DNA of 64,000 nt from Leifsonia shinshuensis (GCF_031456835.1 NZ_JAVDVK010000001.1:372001-436000); one strand, 5' to 3'; counted from the stretch's first letter, positions 19,142 through 27,542 are shown. Numbers and translations are program-made. Notes: generated by a model not told the origin, from the sequence alone.

Positions 19142-19206
19142 GATTCTCGCCGGATCCATAACCTGCTCCCAGCGCGATGCTGGGTCTCACCTGCTTAGGT
19201 GTGATC

Positions 19207-19857
19207 ATGAGCAACACCCAGCCCACCGAGCCGCTGCCGCCGCGTCACGAACCGCCGGCGTCCCCGTACGCGCCCGGCGTCCCGCGTCCGGCGGGGGGTC
19301 CGGGTGCGGTGGGTCCTGAGCCGTTCTACAAGCGCCACGGTCTCGCGTTCGCGATCTCGACCCTCGTGCTCTCCATCGTCATCCTGCTCGGCCTCATCAC
19401 CGCGGGCGGTTTCGCGGTCGCGAACGTCGCCATGCGGGTGGGCGAGCGGTTCATCTCCCACTCCCAGCCGCACCAGGTGCACCCGGCCCAGCCCGGCGTC
19501 CCCGGGCTGCCCGGTCGACCGGGAGACGGCAACGGCGGCGGCACGGGCGGCAAGCAGGGCGGCGGCGACAACCCGTCGCGCGAGCTGGTCCGCGGGACCA
19601 TCGACTCCATCTCCGGCGACACCTGGACGCTGACGCGCCAGAACGGCGGAACAGTGACCGTGACGGTCGACAAAGCCACCGCCTACGGCCTCCCCGGCCA
19701 GCCGGCGACCGCGTCCGACTTCGCGAAGGGCGACGAGGTCGTCATCATCGGCACCCGCACCGATGACGGTGTGACGGCCACGCGCGTGCTCAAGCTAGCG
19801 GCGTTCCCGACGCGTCCGCCGTCGACCCCCGGCGCCCCGCAGACGCCCGGTTCCTGA
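19207..19857 (+). CDS. Membrane-anchored DUF5666-type protein
   Basis: A Pro-rich cytoplasmic N-terminus (about 40 aa), one membrane segment (HGLAFAISTLVLSIVILLGLITAGG split over residues 47-70), a Gly/Pro/Gln-rich linker, then a small beta domain (LVRGTIDSISGDTWTLTRQ, VTVTVDKATAYGL, DFAKGDEVVIIGTRTDDGVTATRVLKL) resembling DUF5666. The function is unknown; the domain looks like an OB-like external module. GTG at 19201 would add two residues. It lies between the phosphatase gene and ssrA, with no close operon partner. Confidence 0.78.
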   Translation: MSNTQPTEPLPPRHEPPASPYAPGVPRPAGGPGAVGPEPFYKRHGLAFAISTLVLSIVILLGLITAGGFAVANVAMRVGERFISHSQPHQVHPAQPGVPGLPGRPGDGNGGGTGGKQGGGDNPSRELVRGTIDSISGDTWTLTRQNGGTVTVTVDKATAYGLPGQPATASDFAKGDEVVIIGTRTDDGVTATRVLKLAAFPTRPPSTPGAPQTPGS

Positions 19858-19886
19858 CCGGAATGATCGCCGCGTCCCCGGTGTTG

Positions 19887-19892
19887 TAGAAT
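19887..19892 (+). promoter_or_regulatory. Candidate ssrA -10 box TAGAAT
   Basis: TAGAAT lies 83 nt before the mature tmRNA 5' end and would give a precursor trimmed by RNase P. No clear -35 element is visible. Assignment is tentative. Confidence 0.35.
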
Positions 19893-19975
19893 GAGTAGCT
19901 CGCCGCTCGTCGGCGGGTTCCGTATCTGGACAACTCAACAGCGCGTGACAGCGACCCGGCCTTCAGGCCGCGCAT

Positions 19976-20370
19976 GGGGATGATCGGTTTCGACATTGAC
20001 TGCGTGACTGTGAGAAGCGGGTCGAGGATGCATGGTTATCTCGTTAACGATCCATGCGAAAAAATAAGTGCCAATAACAAGAGCACTGTCTCGGCCAAGG
20101 CCGACTTCGCCCTCGCGGCGTAAGTTCACCTCCGCCATTTGAGAGACCGTCAGTCCGGGAATCGTCTCCTACCCGGATCCTGGCGTCAGCTAGGGGACTT
20201 GCTTCTGCGTTGAGCATCAGGGCGCAGAGGGACTTCCACTGATACTGGGTCCGTCGGGGCAGGTGCCAGCGACAAGCTCCGGGACCGAGAAAGCGACTTC
20301 ACTGGCTACGCCCGTAGAAGGCACATGACCACAGCAGTGGACGGGGGTTCGATTCCCCCCATCTCCACCA
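19976..20370 (+). ncRNA. ssrA: Transfer-messenger RNA (tmRNA)
   Basis: Rescues stalled ribosomes with SmpB and tags the nascent chain for proteolysis. The tRNA-like part pairs GGGGATG (19976-19982) with CATCTCC near the 3' end, and the T-arm GGGGGTTCGATTCCCCC precedes an encoded CCA ending at 20370. The tag frame runs 20070-20123 and encodes ANNKSTVSAKADFALAA followed by TAA; the terminal ALAA is the usual ClpXP/SspB-type degron. The resume region is preceded by the A-rich stretch GAAAAAATAAGT, as in other tmRNAs. Length about 395 nt. Confidence 0.96.
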
Positions 20371-20420
20371 TCAGGTCGCTGTTACGCGTTGTTCGAGGTC
20401 CGCGTCATCACGCGGAAGCC

Positions 20421-20460
20421 GGGGTCCTTTCCGCTTGCGGGAAGGGCCCCGATTTCGTTT
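20421..20460 (+). terminator. Intrinsic terminator after ssrA
   Basis: GGGGTCCTTTCCGC (20421-20434) pairs with GCGGGAAGGGCCCC (20437-20450) with two G-U pairs and a very tight loop, followed by GATTTCGTTT. Its position 50 nt past the tmRNA 3' end fits termination of ssrA. Confidence 0.8.
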
Positions 20461-20530
20461 CGGGCCTCGCCCTCCTGTCAGCGGTCGGTGGCGGATGGAA
20501 CCGTTCGGGACCGACCGGACAATAGAGGGT

Positions 20531-21124
20531 GTGAGCGAGGATGATTTCGACGAGGCTGCGGCCTGGTCGTCGGCGCGCGGCGGGGACGGTCCGGCGTTCG
20601 CGTCGCTGTTCGACCGGCACCGGGACCGCGTGTTCGGCCATGCGCTGCGCCTTCTCGGGCAGCGCCACGACGCCGAGGACGTGACGGCGCTCGTCTTCCT
20701 CGAGGCGTGGCGTAAAAGGGACGCGGTGCGGGTCGTTGACGGCTCGATCATCGGATGGCTGCTTGTGACCACCACGTACACGGTGCGCAACCACCACCGC
20801 AGTCTGCGCCGGTACCGTTCAGCGCTCAGCAAGCTCCCCATGCCCGGCCCGCAGGATGACCACGCCGGCCGGGTGGACGATGCGATCGACGGCTCCGCGC
20901 GTGACCGGCAGGTACGCGAGGTCTTCAGCAGGCTCAGCAGACAGGATCAGGACGTGATCACCCTCTGCATCATGGAGGGGCTGACGACCGCTCAGGCGGC
21001 GCAGTCGCTGGGTGTCCCCGAAGGGACGGTCAAGTCTCGGCTTTCCCGGGCCCGCAAACGCCTGGCCGAGCTCGCGTCCCCTCTCGCCAACGACGAGCCC
21101 ATCCTTGAAGGAGGTGCCCGATGA
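20531..21124 (+). CDS. ECF-type RNA polymerase sigma factor
   Basis: Directs RNA polymerase to an unknown regulon. Region 2 is FASLFDRHRDRVFGHALRLLGQRHDAEDVTALVFLEAWRKR (about 25-70) and region 4 is SRQDQDVITLCIMEGLTTAQAAQSLGVPEGTVKSRLSRARKRL (about 140-185) with the expected helix-turn-helix. Length 197 aa with no extra domains. GTG at 20531 is preferred because the longer frame begins inside the ssrA terminator. The stop overlaps the next gene by 4 nt (ATGA), so the downstream membrane protein is co-translated and may act on this sigma factor. Confidence 0.92.
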   Translation: MSEDDFDEAAAWSSARGGDGPAFASLFDRHRDRVFGHALRLLGQRHDAEDVTALVFLEAWRKRDAVRVVDGSIIGWLLVTTTYTVRNHHRSLRRYRSALSKLPMPGPQDDHAGRVDDAIDGSARDRQVREVFSRLSRQDQDVITLCIMEGLTTAQAAQSLGVPEGTVKSRLSRARKRLAELASPLANDEPILEGGAR

Positions 21125-22773
21125 GCGCCACAGAGTTCACCCCGGAACGCAGCGACGCCATCCGGCAACTGCTGCTCGATGTGGTCGCAGACGAGCCACG
21201 CCGTCGTCGCCGTTTCCACATTCTGGTGACCTCGGTTCTCGCCTCGGTGGCGATCGTCCTCGCCGGCGGCACGGCCGCGCTGGCCCTGACCGGTGTGATC
21301 CGGTTCGACTCGGCACCGGCGCCGGTCGGCACGGGGAACCCGACCGCGACGCCCACCGCGACGCCCTCGGCCACGCCGTCCCCGACCCCGACTCCCACGG
21401 CTGCCCCGAGAGCGATCCAGGTGCAATCCACCCCCATTCAGGCGGAGGATGTCCGCTCATTGCCTGCACATCCGTCGTGGAGCCTGGATCTGCCCGGCCA
21501 GACCAGCACCTGCCAGCAGCATTACGTCTACAACATCGCCGACGGTCTCGCCCTGTTCACCATCGGGTCGAACATGGGCATGGAGTCGAGGGCCGGCTGC
21601 ACGGTCGGGCACGGTGACACCGTGCTCGCGATGGTCGACACCGTCAAAGGTTCCGTGTTGTGGTCGCGCGAGTGGAAATGGGAGGGCGACGCGGGCATGG
21701 GGACGTTCCTGTCGGTGCTCGGAACGTCGAACCGTGCATTCTTCGTCGACGAAAGCGGCGGCGGTGGTCCCCGGGACATCATCGACCTGAAGACAGGTGG
21801 AACCATTGCAACGCTTCCGACCGACTTCGGTTCGTACCCCAATTGGCAGCTGACACCGGTTTGGGACGACAGCGGCGACATGATCTGGACCAAGCCGATC
21901 CTGGACGCGTCCGGCGAGCCGGTGAGCTACCACATCGAGCGAGTCGACCCGACGGACCTCTCGAATCCGAAGTGGACGACCCCGCTGGCAGCCACGAAGG
22001 CGTCCCTCTCGGTCCCGAACTTCTACGGCTCGGGTCTCGTGCCGATCGAATACCTCGCCACCGGCCAGACCAGCGGTTGGATGAACAGTCTGCTCGACCT
22101 CGACACGGGCGCTCTCAGCCATCAGTCCGTCAGCGCGGCGCACATCCCGATGAGCCGCGTGATCATCGAGTACCGTGACCTGACCGAAGGCACTCCTCAT
22201 ACGATCGCCGCGCTGGACCAGACGACCGGGGAGACCCTGTGGTCGATGCCGTTCGAGTTGGGCGACTCGATCTCCGAGGCCAGGGCGACGACCGGTCGTC
22301 CAGGCTGGCTCGCCGGCGGCGCCATCGGTACTCCTTCCGGTGACCTCGTTCTGACCTCGCCGTCCACCCTCGTCCGCATCGACATCATGACCGGCGAGGT
22401 GAAGATGCGGAGCGACATCACCCATTGCGGCGTGGAACCCTGGTATTGGGCCAACGGCGGCCGCGACGTCGTCTCCGACCCGGAAAGGAACTCGCTGGCT
22501 CTGGTGCTGGGCCCGGCGACCTGCTCGGTCGACCGCGATTCGGGAGCACCGACGCCCATCGCCGACCACGATTCGTTCCAGTGGCCGCTGTTCGGTCCCG
22601 AGGTCACGTACCTGAACACCGCCAGCATCAACGGGGGAGGCGCAGGCACGGCATACGATCGCCGCACCGGAGCCCAACTCTGGACCAGTCCGACAGTGCA
22701 AGACGAGGAGTGGTTCTTCGCCGGAGGCGTTCTCGTCCGTCAGGTCGGCACCCACATCGAGTCCCTCGGCTGA
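21121..22773 (+). CDS. Membrane-anchored PQQ-like beta-propeller protein, sigma-factor partner
   Basis: Residues 1-36 are cytoplasmic (EFTPERSDAIRQLLLDVVADEPRRRRRF), then one membrane segment (about 37-62), a Thr/Pro/Ala-rich linker (about 72-98) and a 450-aa external domain with repeated blades such as DTVLAMVDTVKGSVLWSREW, AALDQTTGETLWSMPFEL and TAYDRRTGAQLWTSPTV, the pattern of a PQQ/quinoprotein-like propeller. No enzyme motif is seen. By position (ATGA overlap with the ECF gene) it could be an unusual anti-sigma factor or signal sensor, but the cytoplasmic part is short and lacks a HxxxCxxC zinc motif. Confidence 0.75.
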   Translation: MSATEFTPERSDAIRQLLLDVVADEPRRRRRFHILVTSVLASVAIVLAGGTAALALTGVIRFDSAPAPVGTGNPTATPTATPSATPSPTPTPTAAPRAIQVQSTPIQAEDVRSLPAHPSWSLDLPGQTSTCQQHYVYNIADGLALFTIGSNMGMESRAGCTVGHGDTVLAMVDTVKGSVLWSREWKWEGDAGMGTFLSVLGTSNRAFFVDESGGGGPRDIIDLKTGGTIATLPTDFGSYPNWQLTPVWDDSGDMIWTKPILDASGEPVSYHIERVDPTDLSNPKWTTPLAATKASLSVPNFYGSGLVPIEYLATGQTSGWMNSLLDLDTGALSHQSVSAAHIPMSRVIIEYRDLTEGTPHTIAALDQTTGETLWSMPFELGDSISEARATTGRPGWLAGGAIGTPSGDLVLTSPSTLVRIDIMTGEVKMRSDITHCGVEPWYWANGGRDVVSDPERNSLALVLGPATCSVDRDSGAPTPIADHDSFQWPLFGPEVTYLNTASINGGGAGTAYDRRTGAQLWTSPTVQDEEWFFAGGVLVRQVGTHIESLG

Positions 22774-22815
22774 CGTCCAGGTGGTGGGCCTGATGGATCG
22801 GGCGTCGCCGGGCCC

Positions 22816-22821
22816 TAGAGT
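22816..22821 (+). promoter_or_regulatory. -10 box TAGAGT, leaderless ATG at 22829
   Basis: TAGAGT is followed by 7 nt and ATG, fixing the start of the small membrane protein gene. Confidence 0.5.
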
Positions 22822-22828
22822 GAGTGCC

Positions 22829-23155
22829 ATGAGCGACCCGTACCAGGTCACGGCAGGGCTCCGTCCGCCCAGCCCAACGAATGCGGCTTCTCTACGCTCG
22901 CTGCGACTCTGGGTCAGTGTCGTGCTCGCCGGAGTGAACGTCGTGTTTGCGGTGGCCTACGCACTGTGGTCCGTGGTCGACGATTGGGCGGCCACCCGAG
23001 CTGAGGCCCACGGGTTCGACCCTTCCATGCTGCTGCCCAACGATGCTGCGCTTTGGGTGGCAATGAATGCGTGCATCGTCATTTTGATCGCCCTTGACGG
23101 CCTGTGGATCGTGCTCGCCATCAAGCTGCGGAGCAGCTGCGCCTCCACCGCCTGA
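22829..23155 (+). CDS. Small membrane protein, two membrane segments (108 aa)
   Basis: Not recognised. Hydrophobic segments near residues 30-52 (VSVVLAGVNVVFAVAYALWSVV) and 78-100 (LWVAMNACIVILIALDGLWIVL) flank a short polar loop. The start follows a TAGAGT box by 7 nt. It is downstream of the sigma/propeller pair but with its own promoter. Codon use and GC match its neighbours. Confidence 0.65.
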   Translation: MSDPYQVTAGLRPPSPTNAASLRSLRLWVSVVLAGVNVVFAVAYALWSVVDDWAATRAEAHGFDPSMLLPNDAALWVAMNACIVILIALDGLWIVLAIKLRSSCASTA

Positions 23156-23190
23156 CTCTGAGGCGACCGGCTCGGCCGCCGAACACTCGA

Positions 23191-23718
23191 TCAGTCCCTA
23201 GCGTCGGCCACCTCGTCGTCGAGCTTCTCGTCGTCCACCGCTATCTCCCTTCGGGTGATGCCGGTCGCGTGCACGAGCAGCTTCTCGGCCTCGTCGGCCT
23301 GCGCCGGGGAGGCGACGACGACGATGCCCGAGCTGCCCGCGTGGAGCGTCTCGCTGATCGACTTCAGGTCCTCGGCCGACGACTTCTTCTTGATGTGTCC
23401 CGCGAGCGCGCCGATGCCGCCGCCGGCGACGCCGCCCGCGATCAGGGCGCCGCCGAGCGCCACCGCCGGGAAGAGGGCCACGACGAGTCCGCCGGCGAGC
23501 CCGATGGCGAGACCCTTGCGGCCGCCGTGGTGCTTGTCGCCGTCGTCCCGCTTCGGGATCGAGACGTTGCCCTCCTTGTCGCGGACGACGACGGCAGCGT
23601 CGAAGTCGGTGTGCTTGCCGGATCCCTTGTAGTGCTCGTGGAGCGCGTCGAAGTCGGTGACGGCCTCGTCTTCGCTCGCGTACTGCGCGGCGATCGCGAC
23701 ATACGGCTGGTCGGTCAT
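23191..23718 (-). CDS. DUF1269-type membrane-associated protein (175 aa)
   Basis: Resembles the DUF1269 family: an N-terminal alpha/beta part (YVAIAAQYASEDEAVTDFDALHEHY) and a Gly/Ala-rich hydrophobic stretch (about 68-105) with glycine-zipper spacing, followed by AGHIKKKSSAEDLKSISETLHAGSSGIVVVA and a basic/acidic tail. Family members are small proteins of unknown function often linked to stress or solvent response. AAGGGA lies 7 nt before the ATG. It follows an MFS gene on the same strand with a 57-bp gap. Confidence 0.82.
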   Translation of the reverse strand: MTDQPYVAIAAQYASEDEAVTDFDALHEHYKGSGKHTDFDAAVVVRDKEGNVSIPKRDDGDKHHGGRKGLAIGLAGGLVVALFPAVALGGALIAGGVAGGGIGALAGHIKKKSSAEDLKSISETLHAGSSGIVVVASPAQADEAEKLLVHATGITRREIAVDDEKLDDEVADARD

Positions 23719-23775
23719 GGTGCTGTCCCTTCGTGATGGGCCGCGCCCGGTGCACGGCTGCGTGATGTGGATGGA

Positions 23776-25191
23776 TCAGGCGGCGCTCGGGGGAGCGGCC
23801 GCTCCTGCCCCGGCGTGCTGCGGCGCGCGGCTCCCGGGGAGGAAACCGGTGACCACCGAACCGGCGATCGCGACGATCACCAGTGCGGCCATGGCGAGCA
23901 CGTAGCCACCAGCACGCTGGTCGACGCCGAAGCCGAGGATGGTGCCCACGATGGCCGTGCCGAAACTCGAGCCGAGGTTGGAGATGCTGCGCGACAGGCC
24001 GGAGATCTCGCCCTGCTGGTCCTCGCCGAAGGCGGACTGGACCACGTTCACGCTCGGGGTCAGCATCACCCCGATGCCGAGGCCGATCACCAGGAGCCCG
24101 GGGACGAACGGCCAGCCGCCCGGGAGCGCGCCCACCAGCAGGAGCAGCACGACGCCGACCGCGGTGACCAGGAAGCCGGTCAGGATGAGCGTGCGCTGCG
24201 CCACCAGCCGCACGAGCCGTCCCGCCGCCAGCGACGAGACGAGGATGCCGACGGTCGCCGCGGTGAAGATCACCCCGGTCTCGATGGCGTCGTACTGCCG
24301 CACCACCTGCAGGTGGCTGGAGACGAGGAACGAGATCCCCATGAGCAGCAGCCACTGGAAGTTCTGCGTCACGAGCCCCAGGTTGGAGACCCGGTTGCGG
24401 AACAGCGCGGTGGAGAGCAGGGGCTCCTTCTTGCGGCGCTCGAGGCGGCGGATCCAGGCGAAGAAGCCCGCGATGATCCCCGCGCCGACGACCAGCAGCA
24501 GCAGCGCGAGCCACAGCGTCCTGTCGATCGCCAGGATGCCGGCCACGAACACGACGAGGCCGCCGCCGGAGAGCACGGCGCCCACGGTGTCGTAGGGACG
24601 CGTCGGATCAGCGGGCAGCGGGTCCTTCAGGGCCAGCGCGAAAAGGATGATCACCACGATGATCAGCGCCTGGAACAGGAAGGCGGCGCGCCAGCTGATC
24701 GCGCTGCAGATCCAGCCGCCGATGAGGGGACCGGTGGCCGCGCCGACGCCGCCCGCGGCGCTGACCAGGCCGAACGAGCGCGCGCGGCCCTGGATGTCCT
24801 TCCAGTACAGCGTCACCAGGATGTACACGGGCGGGATCAGCAGCGCCGTTCCGGCACCCTCCAGGATGGAGTTGCCCAGGATGAGCAGCCCGAGTCCCGG
24901 CGCCAGGGCGCTCAGCACCGCGCCGACGCCGTAGATCCCCAGCCCGAGCAGGAAGCACGTCTTGCGCCCGAGCAGGTCGGTCAGCTTGCCGAACGGCACC
25001 ATCAGCGCCGCCATGGTGAGCAGGAACAGCGTGATGGACAGCTGGATGCCCGCGACCGTCGTGCCCAGGTCCTTGCTCATGTCGTTGAGCATGACGTTCA
25101 TGTTCGAGCCGGCGAACGAGCAGATGAACTGCGCGAGCGCGAGCGGGACGAGCGTCCATCCCGCCACGGTCCGGGCGGTCGTTGCTGTCAT
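23776..25191 (-). CDS. MFS transporter, DHA2 (14-segment) drug-efflux type
   Basis: Proton-driven exporter of the EmrB/QacA branch. About fourteen hydrophobic segments; the motif GKLTDLLGRKTCFLLG (loop 2-3) and the segment-5 region VSAAGGVGAATGPLIGG are typical of DHA2 exporters. 471 aa is normal. The N-terminus MTATTARTVAGWTLVPLALAQFI gives a standard first segment. It lies 52 bp after a DUF7144-like gene and 57 bp before a DUF1269 gene, probably one transcript; the substrate cannot be inferred. Confidence 0.9.
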   Translation of the reverse strand: MTATTARTVAGWTLVPLALAQFICSFAGSNMNVMLNDMSKDLGTTVAGIQLSITLFLLTMAALMVPFGKLTDLLGRKTCFLLGLGIYGVGAVLSALAPGLGLLILGNSILEGAGTALLIPPVYILVTLYWKDIQGRARSFGLVSAAGGVGAATGPLIGGWICSAISWRAAFLFQALIIVVIILFALALKDPLPADPTRPYDTVGAVLSGGGLVVFVAGILAIDRTLWLALLLLVVGAGIIAGFFAWIRRLERRKKEPLLSTALFRNRVSNLGLVTQNFQWLLLMGISFLVSSHLQVVRQYDAIETGVIFTAATVGILVSSLAAGRLVRLVAQRTLILTGFLVTAVGVVLLLLVGALPGGWPFVPGLLVIGLGIGVMLTPSVNVVQSAFGEDQQGEISGLSRSISNLGSSFGTAIVGTILGFGVDQRAGGYVLAMAALVIVAIAGSVVTGFLPGSRAPQHAGAGAAAPPSAA

Positions 25192-25243
25192 GCGGCGTCC
25201 TCTCGGGCGTTGCGTCGGCGTGCGCTGGTGAGGTCGGTGTGGC

Positions 25244-25642
25244 TCAGTCCCGCAGTTCGCGCCCGTGGACGGTGACCGCGTAGATCACCAGCACGTCGAT
25301 GGCGACCATCACGATGGACCACCACGGCTGTGCCGGCAGCGACATGAGCTGCGTGATCGCGTTGACACCGGCGATGATCACCGCGAACACCCGGGCCCAC
25401 ATCGCTCCCCGGAGCAGGAAGAGCCCGGCGAGCAGCAGCAGGACGCCGATGATCAGCGACCACCACCCCCATGCGGCCACGTTGAAGGAGGCGACGCCCC
25501 CGCCCGAGCCGACGAAGTACGCCGTGTTCGGCCCGATGATCGCCATGATCCCGTAGAACAGGTCGATCCCGGCCCCGATGAACAGCATGACCGCCGCGAA
25601 ATACGCCCAACCGACCCAGCCGGTCGCTCTGACTTCAGACAT
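25244..25642 (-). CDS. DUF7144-like four-segment membrane protein (132 aa)
   Basis: Four hydrophobic segments: GWVGWAYFAAVMLFIGAGIDLFYG, AWGWWSLIIGVLLLLAGLFLLRG, WARVFAVIIAGVNAITQLMSL and WWSIVMVAIDVLVIYAVTVHG. Tryptophans at segment starts and the FNVAAWGWWSLI block are typical of this actinobacterial family of unknown function. ATG at 25642 has AAGGAGGT with about 7-nt spacing, the strongest ribosome site in the area; the longer frame upstream is not coding. A 9-bp inverted repeat lies in its promoter. Confidence 0.85.
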   Translation of the reverse strand: MSEVRATGWVGWAYFAAVMLFIGAGIDLFYGIMAIIGPNTAYFVGSGGGVASFNVAAWGWWSLIIGVLLLLAGLFLLRGAMWARVFAVIIAGVNAITQLMSLPAQPWWSIVMVAIDVLVIYAVTVHGRELRD

Positions 25643-25696
25643 TTCGGCACCTCCTTGCCCTTTCGGCGGCAGGATGCACCCCTCGCGTCGGGCGAG

Positions 25697-25730
25697 GCTA
25701 GACAGTGCCCGTCGCACAACGCTGTCTAGC
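25697..25730. promoter_or_regulatory. 9-bp inverted repeat GCTAGACAG / CTGTCTAGC
   Basis: Perfect arms at 25697-25705 and 25722-25730 with a 16-bp spacer, in the divergent region between the DUF7144-like gene and the ribbon-helix-helix-like gene. On the minus strand the proximal arm overlaps TAGCCT, a possible -10 box. Likely a regulator-binding site. Confidence 0.5.
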
Positions 25731-25762
25731 GACGGCCGGTCCGTACTGTGCACACTCGACGC

Positions 25763-26029
25763 ATGACCGATGCCGACATCACGGCCCCCACCACGCTGGG
25801 TCCCGGCCATGCGCCCGGTGGGATGCCGCTCAAGATCCACCTGAGCGAGGCCGAGTACGCCGCGCTCGTGCGCATCGCGCAGCAGCGGCGGACGAGCGTC
25901 GCCCGCCTCGTCGAGGCGCTCGTCCTGCACGCGCTGGAGCGCACGCAGGTGCCGCAGCCCGCTGAGCCGTCGGTCAAGCGCCGGCACACGACGTACGAGG
26001 CGGCCACCAGCGGGTATCGCCGCGACTGA
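25763..26029 (+). CDS. Small ribbon-helix-helix-like protein (88 aa)
   Basis: The segment KIHLSEAEYAALVRIAQQRRTSVARLVEALVLHALE (about 25-60) has the strand-helix-helix pattern of MetJ/Arc/CopG-type DNA-binding proteins; the rest is low complexity. It may bind the inverted repeat beside it, which is inference. ATG at 25763 follows a TACTGT box (25744-25749); the earlier in-frame GTG at 25750 would fall before the expected transcript start. No toxin partner is adjacent, so it is not an obvious antitoxin. Confidence 0.62.
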   Translation: MTDADITAPTTLGPGHAPGGMPLKIHLSEAEYAALVRIAQQRRTSVARLVEALVLHALERTQVPQPAEPSVKRRHTTYEAATSGYRRD

Positions 26030-26044
26030 GTTCCCGCGATTTCG

Positions 26045-26065
26045 CTGATATCGGGCGGATATCAG
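26045..26065. promoter_or_regulatory. Palindrome CTGATATC-GGGCG-GATATCAG
   Basis: Perfect 8-5-8 inverted repeat covering the stop codon of the minus-strand membrane gene. It shares the GATATC word with the satD promoter region. It may be a regulator site or part of a termination signal; there is no T tract. Confidence 0.4.
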
Positions 26066-26907
26066 GTAATTCGCTGCACGACCAGGTACGCGGCGACCAG
26101 CCCCGCGATCGTCCAGCTGACGAGGCTGCCGATCAGGAACTCCTCCGCCTTGGAGCCGCCGCGTCCGTCGGCGCTGATCTCGGGGAAGCGGACGATGCCC
26201 TTGGCGGCCAGCAGTCCGACGATGACCGCCTCGGCGCCGACCAGCGCGAGGGCGACGATCAGAATGCGCTCCAGCGGGCCGATCACCCGGCCTCCGCGCA
26301 GGGTGGAGGCGGTCGAGACGGGCTCGTCGGCCGGTGGGGCGTCCTCGGCGACGGACGCGACCTCGCGTGTCCCGAACGCCACCGACCAGCGCCGGGGTGC
26401 GGGAGCGCTCGGCGCGGCCGCCCGGTCCGTCGTCATCGCGCGGCCGAACGCGGCACGGCAGACGACGTTGGCGGTTCGCGTGAGCACGAGAGCCCCCGCG
26501 ACACACGCGATGACCAGCGACAGCGAGAGGGGCAAGGCCGCCGTCGTCATCGCGTCGGCGAAGAGCCGGGCGGCGGCCGAGTCGTCGAGCGTCGGGCGTT
26601 CCGCAACGACCGCGACGGCCACGACGGGGACGCTCAGGATGGCCGCCGTGAGGAAGGCGACGTGGCCGCGACGTCGCAGGAAGCGGACCTCCGCCCAGAG
26701 CCAGAGCAGCCCGCAGAGGGCGACCACGAGCGCCCACACCAGGGGAGTACCGAGCACGAGCCACCCGGCGAAGGGCACAACCAAGGCTGCGATGACGGCG
26801 CCCCAGACGCCTGCGGGCCCGTCGGGACGACCTCCGCGGCCCAGCTTCGCCAGGCCGAGGACGGCGTCGAGTGCGCCGATGGTCAGAAGGAGGACGGCCG
26901 AGATCAC
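26062..26907 (-). CDS. Membrane protein, partner of SatD-like regulator (281 aa)
   Basis: Seven or so hydrophobic segments: a cluster at the N-terminus (ISAVLLLTIGALDAVLGL, VIAALVVPFAGWLVLG, LVWALVVALCGLLWLW and more), a cytoplasmic-looking middle (about 165-215), then two at the end. The C-terminal SKAEEFLIGSLVSWTIAGLVAAYLVVQRI resembles the end of DUF3307 proteins, which are frequent partners of SatD; the match is suggestive only. The GTG at 26907 overlaps the satD stop by 4 nt (GTGA), so the two are coupled. Confidence 0.7.
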   Translation of the reverse strand: MISAVLLLTIGALDAVLGLAKLGRGGRPDGPAGVWGAVIAALVVPFAGWLVLGTPLVWALVVALCGLLWLWAEVRFLRRRGHVAFLTAAILSVPVVAVAVVAERPTLDDSAAARLFADAMTTAALPLSLSLVIACVAGALVLTRTANVVCRAAFGRAMTTDRAAAPSAPAPRRWSVAFGTREVASVAEDAPPADEPVSTASTLRGGRVIGPLERILIVALALVGAEAVIVGLLAAKGIVRFPEISADGRGGSKAEEFLIGSLVSWTIAGLVAAYLVVQRIT

Positions 26908-27542
26908 GCGGGAGGAGCCTCCGAGACCAGTTCGATGCCGGCGACCAGCGCAGCAGCGCCGGAACGATGCAGCGTCTGGGAGACAGCGGACTGCGCGATC
27001 CGCTCCTCCTGGGCGAGCTCCTTCTGCGTGCGGCCTTCGAGCAGACCGGCCGCGAGACGGCGCTCGCGGGCCTTCATCCGGGAGATCGTGTGGTCGCGCT
27101 GCAGGAGCAGCGCATCCACCGCCGCGGTGAAGCCGGGGTCCTCCGCCACCAGCCAGGTGCGGACCGTCGGCTGCCCACGGTCCTGCAGGCGGTGCGCGGT
27201 GACGATCGCGTCCCGCGCGCGCCACCACGCCGAGCCGTCCTGGATCGCCGCGCCCGAGGGGGACGGCTCGATCTCGGTGGCCTCCCCGACGCCCAGGCCG
27301 AAGCGGCAGTCGATGCCGTCCGGCAGGATGAGGCGCACCAGAGCGGTCGCGCCCAGCGCTGCGCCGAGGTCGGCGTAGCGGGCCTGGAACTCGTCGCCCA
27401 CCGTCGCCCAGAGTGCCTGCTCGGGGGCGAACCGGCCGTCCGCCCGGGCGAAGGCAGCGCGCACGGCATCCTGGGCATCGGAGCGGCTGGGCAGATTGCG
27501 CGAGCCGACGATGTCCGCGATCACAGCCACGGTGGAGGTCAT
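26904..27542 (-). CDS. SatD family protein with C-terminal helix-turn-helix
   Basis: N-terminal VAVIADIVGSRNLPSR and LWATVGDEFQARYADLGAALGATALVRLIL are the SatD core, a family of unknown biochemical role. The last 60 residues (RMKARERRLAAGLLEGRTQKELAQEERIAQSAVSQTLHRSG) form a helix-turn-helix, so the protein probably binds DNA. A 25-bp palindrome begins 13 nt before the ATG (27542), which suggests autoregulation. 212 aa. It is co-translated with the membrane protein downstream. Confidence 0.82.
   Translation of the reverse strand: MTSTVAVIADIVGSRNLPSRSDAQDAVRAAFARADGRFAPEQALWATVGDEFQARYADLGAALGATALVRLILPDGIDCRFGLGVGEATEIEPSPSGAAIQDGSAWWRARDAIVTAHRLQDRGQPTVRTWLVAEDPGFTAAVDALLLQRDHTISRMKARERRLAAGLLEGRTQKELAQEERIAQSAVSQTLHRSGAAALVAGIELVSEAPPA

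Noticed and set aside
20435..20530. Longer N-terminus of the ECF sigma factor
   Set aside because: The extra codons begin inside the ssrA terminator hairpin and have no ribosome site.
25763..26029. Antitoxin of a toxin-antitoxin pair
   Set aside because: The ribbon-helix-helix-like protein has no toxin-sized partner next to it on the same strand.
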